Positions 15,777-23,163 of a DNA stretch of 53,193 bases are shown one piece after another. Position 1 is the first letter of the stretch, and every line of letters starts with the position of its first letter. Under the pieces are notes generated by a model. It ran no database searches. It saw only the letters and a program-made list of their open reading frames with translations, and was not told the DNA's origin. The DNA lies in the NCBI RefSeq assembly GCF_022410535.1, contig NZ_JAKNBL010000022.1, positions 1-53,193 of the forward strand, written 5' to 3'. The translations under genes and the position numbers were made by a program. Source of the DNA: Pelotomaculum terephthalicicum JT. GTDB taxonomy: Bacteria > Bacillota > Desulfotomaculia > Desulfotomaculales > Pelotomaculaceae.

Positions 15777-16877
15777 ATGCGCGCAACTTTTCCGCATATG
15801 GGCAACCTGTATATTCCTTTAAGGGCGATGCTGCAGTATCTGGACGTGGACGTGGTGGTGCCGCCGCCTTCCAGCAAAAGGACTTTAAACCTGGGGGTCA
15901 AGCACGGACCTGAATTTGCCTGCATGCCTTTAAAATTAAATTTGGGTAATTTTATCGAAGCCCGCGAAATGGGCGCCGACACTATTATTATGGCCGGCGG
16001 GTGCGGTCCGTGCCGCTTCGGATATTACGCCCAGATTGAGCACGCCATCTTGAAGGATATCGGATGTGACATGCAGTTAATTGTACTCGAACCGCCTGAA
16101 AAAAATATATCTGAATTAATTATTAAAATCAAGAAAATAACCGGGCGCCGGTCGTGGTGGCAGGTGATCCAGGCTATCCGGTTTGGCTACCAGAAAGCGC
16201 TGGCAGTGGACGAGCTGGAAAGAAAGGTGTTTCAGGTCCGGCCCAGGGAGGCAAGGGCGGGTGCCAGCGAGCGAGCTTTTAGTGAGGCATTAAAACTGAT
16301 AGACAACGCCGCGTCGCCGGGTGAAATGGCAGAGGCCAGGAAAAAAGCCGGCGCGATCATGGCCGGAGTGGCGTGTAAACCCAGCGGACCGCTGGTCAGA
16401 ATCGCTGTTATCGGTGAAATCTATACTTTGTTGGAGCCTTTTGCAAACAACCGGCTGGAACGGCACCTGGGACTGCTCGGAGCCGAAGTCGACCGTTCGC
16501 TCTATTTGAGTGAGTGGGTGAACGACCATCTGTTGTTCGGGCTGGTTAAGGGGCTTCGTTCCAGCAAAGAGACCTGCGCTTCAGCCAGCCCTTATCTGTG
16601 TCACTTTGTGGGCGGCCATGGCCAGGAGACGGTAGGCAGTGCCGTGAACTATGCCCGGGCCGGATACGACGGGATAATCCAGGTGTACCCTTTCACCTGC
16701 ATGCCGGAAATAGTGGCCCAAAGCATCCTGCCCGGCGTGGGTTCGGATTACGACATACCGATACTGACTTTGATTATGGACGAGCACACGGGGGAGGCCG
16801 GCTTGCAGACCAGGCTGGAAGCTTTTATTGATCTACTGGCAAGGAGAAAGGAAACCAGGGAGGTTATCTGTAAATGA
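15777..16877 (+). CDS. Acyl-CoA dehydratase activase-related protein, second part
   Basis: The protein has 366 residues from the ATG at 15777 (GGAGG 7 bp upstream). The beginning (RATFPHMGNLYIPLRAML) matches the other half of the long fusion proteins. Cysteine motifs are FACMPLK, MAGGCGPCRFGYY and FTCMPEIV, and the end again has LIMDEHTGEAGLQTRLEAFIDLL, so this and the previous gene appear to be related halves of a dehydratase-like dimer. An iron-sulphur site is likely. Its stop overlaps the start of the activase gene by 4 bp (ATGA), indicating tight coupling. The role near spoVA genes is unknown; a sporulation link is inference from position only. Confidence 0.75.
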   Translation: MRATFPHMGNLYIPLRAMLQYLDVDVVVPPPSSKRTLNLGVKHGPEFACMPLKLNLGNFIEAREMGADTIIMAGGCGPCRFGYYAQIEHAILKDIGCDMQLIVLEPPEKNISELIIKIKKITGRRSWWQVIQAIRFGYQKALAVDELERKVFQVRPREARAGASERAFSEALKLIDNAASPGEMAEARKKAGAIMAGVACKPSGPLVRIAVIGEIYTLLEPFANNRLERHLGLLGAEVDRSLYLSEWVNDHLLFGLVKGLRSSKETCASASPYLCHFVGGHGQETVGSAVNYARAGYDGIIQVYPFTCMPEIVAQSILPGVGSDYDIPILTLIMDEHTGEAGLQTRLEAFIDLLARRKETREVICK

Positions 16878-17851
16878 AGGGATATCTTGGCATAGATGTT
16901 GGATCTGTCAGCACTAATCTGGTTTTTCTGAATGAAGGCGGTATAGTCCGTGAAGCAATCTATCTCAGAACACAGGGACAGCCAATCGCCACGGTGCAGA
17001 AAGGGTTAAAAGAATTAAACGGACGCCTGCCTGACGGCGTGAAGGTAAGGGGCGCGGGGGTAACAGGCAGCGGCAGGCATCTTACCGGGGTGCTTGTCGG
17101 CGCCGACACGGTGAAAAACGAGATAACCGCCCACGCCGTCGCGTCATTGTTGCTGGTGCCGGGAGTGCAGACAATTTTGGAAATAGGCGGGCAGGATTCA
17201 AAAATCATTATATTGCGCAACGGTGTGGTGACTGACTTTGCCATGAACACCGTTTGCGCCGCGGGTACAGGATCTTTCCTGGACCAGCAGGCTGCGCGGC
17301 TGAATATACCGATAGAGCAATTCGGGGAAATTGCTTTGCAGGCGGAGTCGCCGGTGCGGATTGCCGGGCGGTGCGCTGTCTTCGCGGAGTCGGATATGAT
17401 TCACAAGCAGCAAATGGGATGCGGCCTGCCGGATATCCTGGCCGGCTTGTGCGAAGCGCTGGTGCGCAATTATCTGAACAATGTCGGCAAGGGCAAGGAA
17501 ATCCTGGCCCCGGTGGTTTTTCAGGGCGGCGTGGCGGCCAACGTGGGGATGGCCAAAGCTTTTGAAAAAGCGCTGGAATTACCCGTTACAGTTCCTGCGC
17601 ACTTTGACGTAATGGGAGCGGTGGGCGCCGCCCTGCTGGCCCGTGAAGCGGTGGCGCGGACCGGTGTGAGCAGGTTCAAAGGCTTCAGTGTGGCGGACTC
17701 GTTATTTAAGACAGGCAGTTTTGAATGTTCCGGATGCCCCAATATGTGTGAAGTGGTGGAAGTAGCTGAGCAGGGGAGCGTTATTGCCCGCTGGGGCGAC
17801 CGCTGCGGCAAATGGAGCGAAGACGTCGGCAAAAAAGAAAAGATAAGCTAA
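16874..17851 (+). CDS. 2-hydroxyacyl-CoA dehydratase activase (HgdC/BadF ATPase family)
   Basis: The 325-residue ASKHA-fold ATPase has the phosphate motifs GIDVGSVSTNLVF (6-18) and ILEIGGQDSKII. The two cysteine sites that hold the bridging [4Fe-4S] cluster of the dimer are present: NTVCAAGTGSFLDQQ and GRCAVFAESDMIHKQQMG. The C-terminal tail has extra cysteines (ECSGCPNMCEV, DRCGKW) not found in short HgdC proteins but typical of the long fused forms. Known activases use ATP to push one electron into a dehydratase cluster; the partners are presumably the two upstream products. The start overlaps the preceding stop. Confidence 0.85.
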   Translation: MKGYLGIDVGSVSTNLVFLNEGGIVREAIYLRTQGQPIATVQKGLKELNGRLPDGVKVRGAGVTGSGRHLTGVLVGADTVKNEITAHAVASLLLVPGVQTILEIGGQDSKIIILRNGVVTDFAMNTVCAAGTGSFLDQQAARLNIPIEQFGEIALQAESPVRIAGRCAVFAESDMIHKQQMGCGLPDILAGLCEALVRNYLNNVGKGKEILAPVVFQGGVAANVGMAKAFEKALELPVTVPAHFDVMGAVGAALLAREAVARTGVSRFKGFSVADSLFKTGSFECSGCPNMCEVVEVAEQGSVIARWGDRCGKWSEDVGKKEKIS

Positions 17852-17906
17852 AAATGACGAATAATCTTGCATGGCGAAAAACATTGAGCTAAAATATTTG
17901 TAACTA

Positions 17907-17936
17907 ATCAGGAGTCAGAAATCAGGAGTCAGAATG
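17907..17936 (+). repeat. Dispersed ATCAGGAGTCAGAA repeat
   Basis: Two copies of ATCAGGAGTCAGAA stand side by side between the activase gene and trpB2. About 20 further bases downstream (ATTTGTCTCTAAAT) resemble the sequence following the copy at 42466. Confidence 0.6.
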
Positions 17937-18033
17937 AGAAAATGATTTGTCTCTAAATGTGATGAATTTTGACTAATGAATTCTAAACACCTGAATGGTT
18001 TAGTTTTTGCATGTGTTGATTCTTAATAAACCA

Positions 18034-18064
18034 GAGGAGAGAGGAGTTCTTTAGAGGAGATGAG
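18034..18064 (+). promoter_or_regulatory. Candidate TRAP (MtrB) binding site over the trpB2 start
   Basis: GAG or TAG triplets occur at 18034, 18039, 18044, 18052, 18057 and 18062. The spacers are 2, 2, 5, 2 and 2 nt, and the last triplet lies inside the first codons. TRAP binds up to 11 (G/U)AG triplets separated by 2-3 nt, and translational targets overlap the ribosome site. An mtrB gene is in the same window at 46180. The triplets are seen; binding is inference. Confidence 0.45.
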
Positions 18065-19415
18065 TGAAACTAAAATTCTGCTCAGCGAAAAAGAAATGCC
18101 GACAAAGTGGTACAACATCCAGGCGGACATGCCTAATTTGCCAAAACCTGCTTTGAATCCTATGACCAAGCAGCCTGCCGGACCGGAAGACTTGTCCCCT
18201 ATTTTCCCAATGGAGTTAATTAAGCAAGAAGTAAGTGGGGAGCGCTGGATTGAAATACCGGAAGAGGTGCGGGAAATCTACCGGCTCTGGCGGCCGTCTC
18301 CACTTTGCCGGGCGCGGCGGCTGGAAAAGGCTCTGGATACGCCGGCAAAGATTTATTATAAATACGAAGGCGTAAGTCCGGCCGGCAGCCATAAGCTCAA
18401 CACTGCCGTTGCCCAGGCTTATTACAATAAGGCGGAAGGAATCAAACGGCTTTCCACTGAAACAGGGGCCGGCCAGTGGGGTATTGCCCTGTCCCAGGCC
18501 TGCAACTTCTTCGGCTTGGAATGTACTGTTTATATGGTGAAGGTTAGCTATCAGCAGAAGCCTTACCGCCGTTCCGTGATGGAGATTTTCGGCGCTAATT
18601 GCATTGCCAGCCCCAGCAATCAAACCAATTGCGGCAGGCAGATTTTAGAGAAAGATCCCGAATCCCTGGGCAGCCTGGGGATGGCTATCAGTGAGGCTGT
18701 GGAAGATGCGGCCGGCCGTAGCGATACAAATTACTCCCTGGGCAGTGTCTTAAACCACGTTTGCCTGCACCAGTCCATTATCGGCCTGGAGGCCAGGGAG
18801 CAACTCGCCAAGGCGGACGCTTATCCCGACGTGGTCATCGCCTGCTGTGGCGGTGGTAGCAACTTCGCGGGCATCGCTTTCCCGTTTGCCCACGATAAGA
18901 TTGTCAATGGCGCCAAGGTACGGCTTGTGGCCGTTGAGCCGAGCGCCTGCCCCACTCTGACACGCGGACACTATGGCTATGATTTTGGAGACGTGGCCGG
19001 GTTTACCCCGCTTTTGTGGATGTATACGCTTGGCAAAGACTTCATGCCGCCGGGAATCCACTCGGGCGGCTTAAGGTACCATGGCGCATCAACGCTGGTC
19101 AGCCAGTGCATCCATGACGGAATAGCCGAGGCGTTTGCCTACGGACAAACGGATACATTTAAATCCGCCGTTCTCTTTGCCAAATGTGAAGGTGTCGTGC
19201 CGGCTCCTGAATCTTCCCACGCTATTCACCATGCCGTGGTGGAAGCTGTTGCTGCGAAGGAAGCAGGCGAAGCCAGGACGATACTATTTAACTTGAGCGG
19301 CCACGGACTGCTGGATTTGCCCTCTTACGACACATACCTGGCTGGAAAACTGGAAGACTACCCGTTACCGGAGGAAAGCCTGAAAAAAGCTTTGGAAAAG
19401 TTGCCAGAAGTATAA
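18060..19415 (+). CDS. trpB2: Tryptophan synthase beta-like protein, TrpB2 type
   Basis: This 451-residue PLP enzyme is clearly longer than TrpB1 (about 400). The PLP lysine lies in AGSHKLNTA (near residue 112), the Gly-rich phosphate loop is [10 protein letters not shown], and the TrpB2-specific N-terminus [15 protein letters not shown] is present. It joins indole and serine to tryptophan and usually works without a TrpA partner; no other trp biosynthesis gene is in the window. The ATG at 18060 directly follows GAGGAG with almost no spacing, so the ribosome site is probably GAGAGGAG at 18039-18046. That region carries TRAP-like triplets. A bidirectional terminator follows. Confidence 0.9.
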   Translation: MSETKILLSEKEMPTKWYNIQADMPNLPKPALNPMTKQPAGPEDLSPIFPMELIKQEVSGERWIEIPEEVREIYRLWRPSPLCRARRLEKALDTPAKIYYKYEGVSPAGSHKLNTAVAQAYYNKAEGIKRLSTETGAGQWGIALSQACNFFGLECTVYMVKVSYQQKPYRRSVMEIFGANCIASPSNQTNCGRQILEKDPESLGSLGMAISEAVEDAAGRSDTNYSLGSVLNHVCLHQSIIGLEAREQLAKADAYPDVVIACCGGGSNFAGIAFPFAHDKIVNGAKVRLVAVEPSACPTLTRGHYGYDFGDVAGFTPLLWMYTLGKDFMPPGIHSGGLRYHGASTLVSQCIHDGIAEAFAYGQTDTFKSAVLFAKCEGVVPAPESSHAIHHAVVEAVAAKEAGEARTILFNLSGHGLLDLPSYDTYLAGKLEDYPLPEESLKKALEKLPEV

Positions 19416-19450
19416 ATATCAAGAGATGGTAATAATTTATTTTTGAAAAA

Positions 19451-19490
19451 AAGCGGCCTTCCCGTATTTAACCAGGGCCGCTTTTTCTTT
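19451..19490. terminator. Bidirectional terminator between trpB2 and the GH130 gene
   Basis: AAGCGGCC (19451-19458) pairs with GGCCGCTT (19476-19483), with an A run before and a T run after. This serves both convergent genes. Confidence 0.85.
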
Positions 19491-19540
19491 TAATTACAGC
19501 CGTTTGCCGCGCGTTCGGCAAGGGGAGGCAAAGCCGTATT

Positions 19541-20575
19541 TTACTCCGGTGCGTCCGCTTTAATATTATCCGTCATCCGGCGTACCGGCCTTTCGCCGTA
19601 TTTGACGAGCCAGTCCAGGATTTGGCTGATATTGCCTATCGCCACGGCGATTGAAGTGTCGGCGGCCCCGTAATACAGCCGGAGTTCGCCGGTTTTTTCG
19701 TTTAGCGTGTAACCGCACGGGAAAACCACGTTATTAACGTCACCAACCAATTCATAAGAAGCCTTTGGCCCAAAGATCCATTCCTTGCTGCGGGAGATAA
19801 TCCGTTTCGGATTTTCCAGGTCCAATAGGGCGACTCCGATGCGGTAGATGCATCCTGCCGCTGTATTGCGCACACCGTGATAGAAGAGCAGCCAACCCTC
19901 TTTAGTTTCTATGGGAGGTGTCGAAAGGCCGATCTTATTGGCATCCCACCATGAGCCCATGCGTGCTTTGATTAATGGAGTAGTCGAGGTCCATGTTTTT
20001 AGATTGTTGGAATATGATAGCCAGATGTGAGAGCCGGCGTAGATATCGATGGCGTGGGCAGTTTCCGGACGATGCACCAATAACCAGTTTCCGCCAATTC
20101 TGCGGGGAAAAATACACGCGTCTTTATCGTGCGGGAGAGTGATGTTGCCGATTTTTTCGAACGTGACAAAGTCTTTTGTCATGGCCATCGATACAAGCGG
20201 CCCGCTGGTGGAAAACGCCGTGTAAGTAATAGCGTATTGCTCCAGCTCAGGCACGTAAATTATCCTCGGGTCCTCAATTCCCCACATTTCTTCCGGGAAA
20301 ATATCCGGTTCGGGAACCAGGGCGGGATTTGGGTCAATATGCCAGCCGGTCAACCCGTCATCACTGCGGATAACGTTTAAAAAAGAAACCCCGCGCCGGC
20401 TTTCCACCCTGGCCAGTAAAACTGTTTCGCCGCTCGGCAATTTGACGGCGCCCGGATTAAAAACCGAGTTGACCGGATAAGGCCAGTCATCCGCTGTAAC
20501 GATCGGATTGCCGCTATACCTGTGAAATAATTCGCCGTTAATGAATTGTTCTTGTCTAGCCGTGATGATCTCCAC
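19541..20575 (-). CDS. GH130-family glycoside phosphorylase/hydrolase
   Basis: The 344-residue five-blade propeller protein starts at the GTG at 20575 (AGGAACG upstream). Family features: NPGAVKLPSGETVLLARVE, the catalytic-region WGIEDPRI, FPRRIGGNWLLVHRP and LLFYHGV. GH130 enzymes mostly phosphorolyse or hydrolyse beta-1,2- or beta-1,4-mannosides such as mannosyl-glucose and mannobiose; the exact linkage cannot be read here. It ends an operon with the glycosyltransferase encoded 9 bp upstream. This suggests the pair makes and turns over a mannoside, possibly a storage or protective oligosaccharide. Cytoplasmic; no signal peptide. Confidence 0.85.
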   Translation of the reverse strand: MEIITARQEQFINGELFHRYSGNPIVTADDWPYPVNSVFNPGAVKLPSGETVLLARVESRRGVSFLNVIRSDDGLTGWHIDPNPALVPEPDIFPEEMWGIEDPRIIYVPELEQYAITYTAFSTSGPLVSMAMTKDFVTFEKIGNITLPHDKDACIFPRRIGGNWLLVHRPETAHAIDIYAGSHIWLSYSNNLKTWTSTTPLIKARMGSWWDANKIGLSTPPIETKEGWLLFYHGVRNTAAGCIYRIGVALLDLENPKRIISRSKEWIFGPKASYELVGDVNNVVFPCGYTLNEKTGELRLYYGAADTSIAVAIGNISQILDWLVKYGERPVRRMTDNIKADAPE

Positions 20576-20584
20576 CGTTCCTGT

Positions 20585-22888
20585 CTAATTTTGATTTTTT
20601 ATTATTCCCCGTTTTTCCTTGTTGCCGATAGCCTTGCGTATTTTTGTTTCTTTTAAGGCGGTAACCGCGAGGGCGAAACTAATAACAGATTCAGCCCCGC
20701 TGTTGCTATTGCTGCCTGAGGCGTGCAGACCGTCAAGAGGATAATCATAATTGGCATTATAAACCGGCACTCCCAGACGGTTATTGCCGAAAAACCAATT
20801 GAAAGCTTTTGTTGCCAGCGTACGGTATTCTTCTTTACGGGTCAGACGCAAAGCTTCGCAATATGCTTCCACCAGATAGCCAATCTCAATTGGCTGCTGA
20901 TCGAAACAAGCTCTTTTAGCTCCTTTATACAGCCAGCCCTTGTTGCCTATTAAATCAAAGCAAGTACCGTCATACTGGATGTTTGTGAGGAAATCCAAGG
21001 ATTCCAAAGCTGTATCCAGGTATCTTTTATCTTTAAAAACATTATATGCCAGCATCAAAGAATAGGGCACTTTGGCGTTACCATAAGTGACGGCATGCTC
21101 AAACCAGTGCCAGTTCGTGCTCTTGTTGGTTTCGTAGAGTTCTATCAGATAATCCGCTCCGGACCGGAGCAAGCCTGCTGCTTTTAACGACTCCGGATAT
21201 TTATGAAGATAACCGTATAAACCGCAGATAGCGTAAGCCAGTGCTTTAGGGAAGTCTGACAGCGGCCGGTCCGGCGGCAGGCGGTCTATGGCCCGGTCAA
21301 ATATGTCTCTGGCAAACAAGGTGATCGACTGGTCGCCGCTCCAGGCAATGGCGCTGCCCAAGCCCGCAAGAACCCGGCCGAAGGTGTCTTCGCTGCCGAC
21401 TTCATCCAGATACCTCCGGTCATAGCTGACAAAGTTGTGAAACCTGCCGTCTTCTATCTGAACGTAGTGAAGAAAAGATAGATACTTTTGGGCCAAACGA
21501 TATTCACCGGAGAAGTTATTGTCAATATGATTGACGGCGCGAGCCCACCTTATTATTACTTCCAGCGCCCGGCCGGCGTCGTCGGCGGAATAACCGTGCT
21601 TTAAGTCCGGTATTCCATGCAAGGTAAATTGAAACATGCCGGTGTCGTCGGTGATGCGCTCAAACATATTCAGTATTTTATGGTTACCCAGGTTGTCCAG
21701 GCTGCCTTTGCGAATCGCGCTTACTCTTTTTATCACTTTCAGTGAATGTTCCTTGCACACTTCTCTGAATAAGGCGTGGTACTTTTCCGACACCCTGGAC
21801 CAAATCATTTCACGTCCGTAAGCGTATGACGAAGAGCTCATTTCATTCAGGTATTCTCTTTTGGAGAGCAGCTCGTTCAGGGTATCGGCCAGGGCTTTAG
21901 GATTGCTGAAAGGCACCAGGCGGCCGCGCCCGTCCGCCAGCAGTTCTCTGGCATACCAATAAGGGGTTGAGACAACAACTTTGCCGAGTCCAACCGCGTA
22001 AGCCAGGGTGCCGCTGGTAATTTGCTCCGGTGAAAGATATGGGGTTATATAGATATTTGCGCCGCTGATATACCTGAACAGTTCTTCATTGGAAAAAAAC
22101 TTGTCAATGAACATCACATTATTTTCCAGTGAATGGTCGCGAACAATTTTCTGCAGGCTTTCCCGGTAGCTTTCCCCGTGGATCCTGGCAACTTCCGGGT
22201 GGGTTTTGCCAAGAATAATGTATATTACTTCGGGATGCTCCCGCACCACGCCGGGCAGGGCTTCCAGCACCATTTCGACGCCTTTGCCGGGGCTGAGCAA
22301 ACCAAAAGTGAGGAGCACAAACCTGCCTTCAACACCCATCTCCGCTTTAAAATTATCCGGGTCCGAAAAAGGCAGATCCGGCACGCCATGCGGAATCATC
22401 ACTATCTTTTCAGGAGGTACGTAATATACTTCCTGGAGAATTTCTATAGCCTTGTGGCTCATTACCACCAGGCGGTCGGAATGCTGAATGACCTCCATGA
22501 GTGACGTATAATAGCCCAGGTTGGGATCTTGCAGCACTGTGTGAACGGTGGTTACCACCGGTTTTTTTAACTTCTCCAGCAGCTTGGTGATCAAACGTCC
22601 TTCCGGACCGCCGAACAAGCCGAATTCATGCTGCAGGTTGACCACGTGCAAATCCGAAGAGTTGATATGTTCCGCCGCCCTGGCATAATCGGAAGCTTTG
22701 TTTCTGTCAAAAACAAAATCGACTTCAGAGGGAAAATTACGGTTCAACTGGTCGTCTACGGCAATGACTCGTCCCTTATTGGCAAATGAGTTTTGATAAG
22801 AATGAAATAGATTTTGTGTGAATGTGGCGATTCCGCATTTTTTGGGAACATAGGAACTGATAAAACATGGGTTGATATCCCTTTTCAT
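20585..22888 (-). CDS. GT4 glycosyltransferase fused to an alpha-toroid domain
   Basis: The protein has 767 residues. Residues 1-390 are a GT-B glycosyltransferase of family 4: SSYVPKKCGIATFTQNL, LQHEFGLFGG, FGLLSPGKGVEMVLEAL and the donor-site ITPYLSPEQITSGTLAYAVG. Residues about 410-745 are helical repeats rich in W, Y and H (NWHWFEHAVTYGNAKVPYS and QQPIEIGYLVEAYCEAL), like the (alpha/alpha) toroids of carbohydrate-processing enzymes. It probably builds a mannoside or similar glycan with the toroid as processing or binding module. The GH130 gene follows at 9 bp. The ATG at 22888 is preceded by GGGGTGA. Confidence 0.85.
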   Translation of the reverse strand: MKRDINPCFISSYVPKKCGIATFTQNLFHSYQNSFANKGRVIAVDDQLNRNFPSEVDFVFDRNKASDYARAAEHINSSDLHVVNLQHEFGLFGGPEGRLITKLLEKLKKPVVTTVHTVLQDPNLGYYTSLMEVIQHSDRLVVMSHKAIEILQEVYYVPPEKIVMIPHGVPDLPFSDPDNFKAEMGVEGRFVLLTFGLLSPGKGVEMVLEALPGVVREHPEVIYIILGKTHPEVARIHGESYRESLQKIVRDHSLENNVMFIDKFFSNEELFRYISGANIYITPYLSPEQITSGTLAYAVGLGKVVVSTPYWYARELLADGRGRLVPFSNPKALADTLNELLSKREYLNEMSSSSYAYGREMIWSRVSEKYHALFREVCKEHSLKVIKRVSAIRKGSLDNLGNHKILNMFERITDDTGMFQFTLHGIPDLKHGYSADDAGRALEVIIRWARAVNHIDNNFSGEYRLAQKYLSFLHYVQIEDGRFHNFVSYDRRYLDEVGSEDTFGRVLAGLGSAIAWSGDQSITLFARDIFDRAIDRLPPDRPLSDFPKALAYAICGLYGYLHKYPESLKAAGLLRSGADYLIELYETNKSTNWHWFEHAVTYGNAKVPYSLMLAYNVFKDKRYLDTALESLDFLTNIQYDGTCFDLIGNKGWLYKGAKRACFDQQPIEIGYLVEAYCEALRLTRKEEYRTLATKAFNWFFGNNRLGVPVYNANYDYPLDGLHASGSNSNSGAESVISFALAVTALKETKIRKAIGNKEKRGIIKNQN

Positions 22889-23103
22889 TAATTATTCACC
22901 CCGCTTCTCATCATTATGTTCCAATAGTTCCATAAAGACCAACGCAGTTAATTTTACCTCTTTATAATTTATTTAGTATCTATATAAATTATATAATAAT
23001 TCAGTCAATAATACAACGAGTTGATAATAAGAGTATCGTTTGCAATAAGTTCTTACATAGCGGATATAGTAGTTGCGTGGCGCTTTTTTTGAATCAGAGG
23101 GTA

Positions 23104-23112
23104 TGATATAAT
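23104..23112 (+). promoter_or_regulatory. Extended -10 promoter before the DHH-CBS-CCA fusion gene
   Basis: TGATATAAT is an extended -10 (TGnTATAAT) 52 bp before the GTG start. The upstream 200 bp between the divergent genes is AT-rich, without other clear signals. Confidence 0.45.
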
Positions 23113-23163
23113 ATTGTTCATGTTATTTAACCTGGGAGTAGTATATTATGGCGGAGGGCAGCA

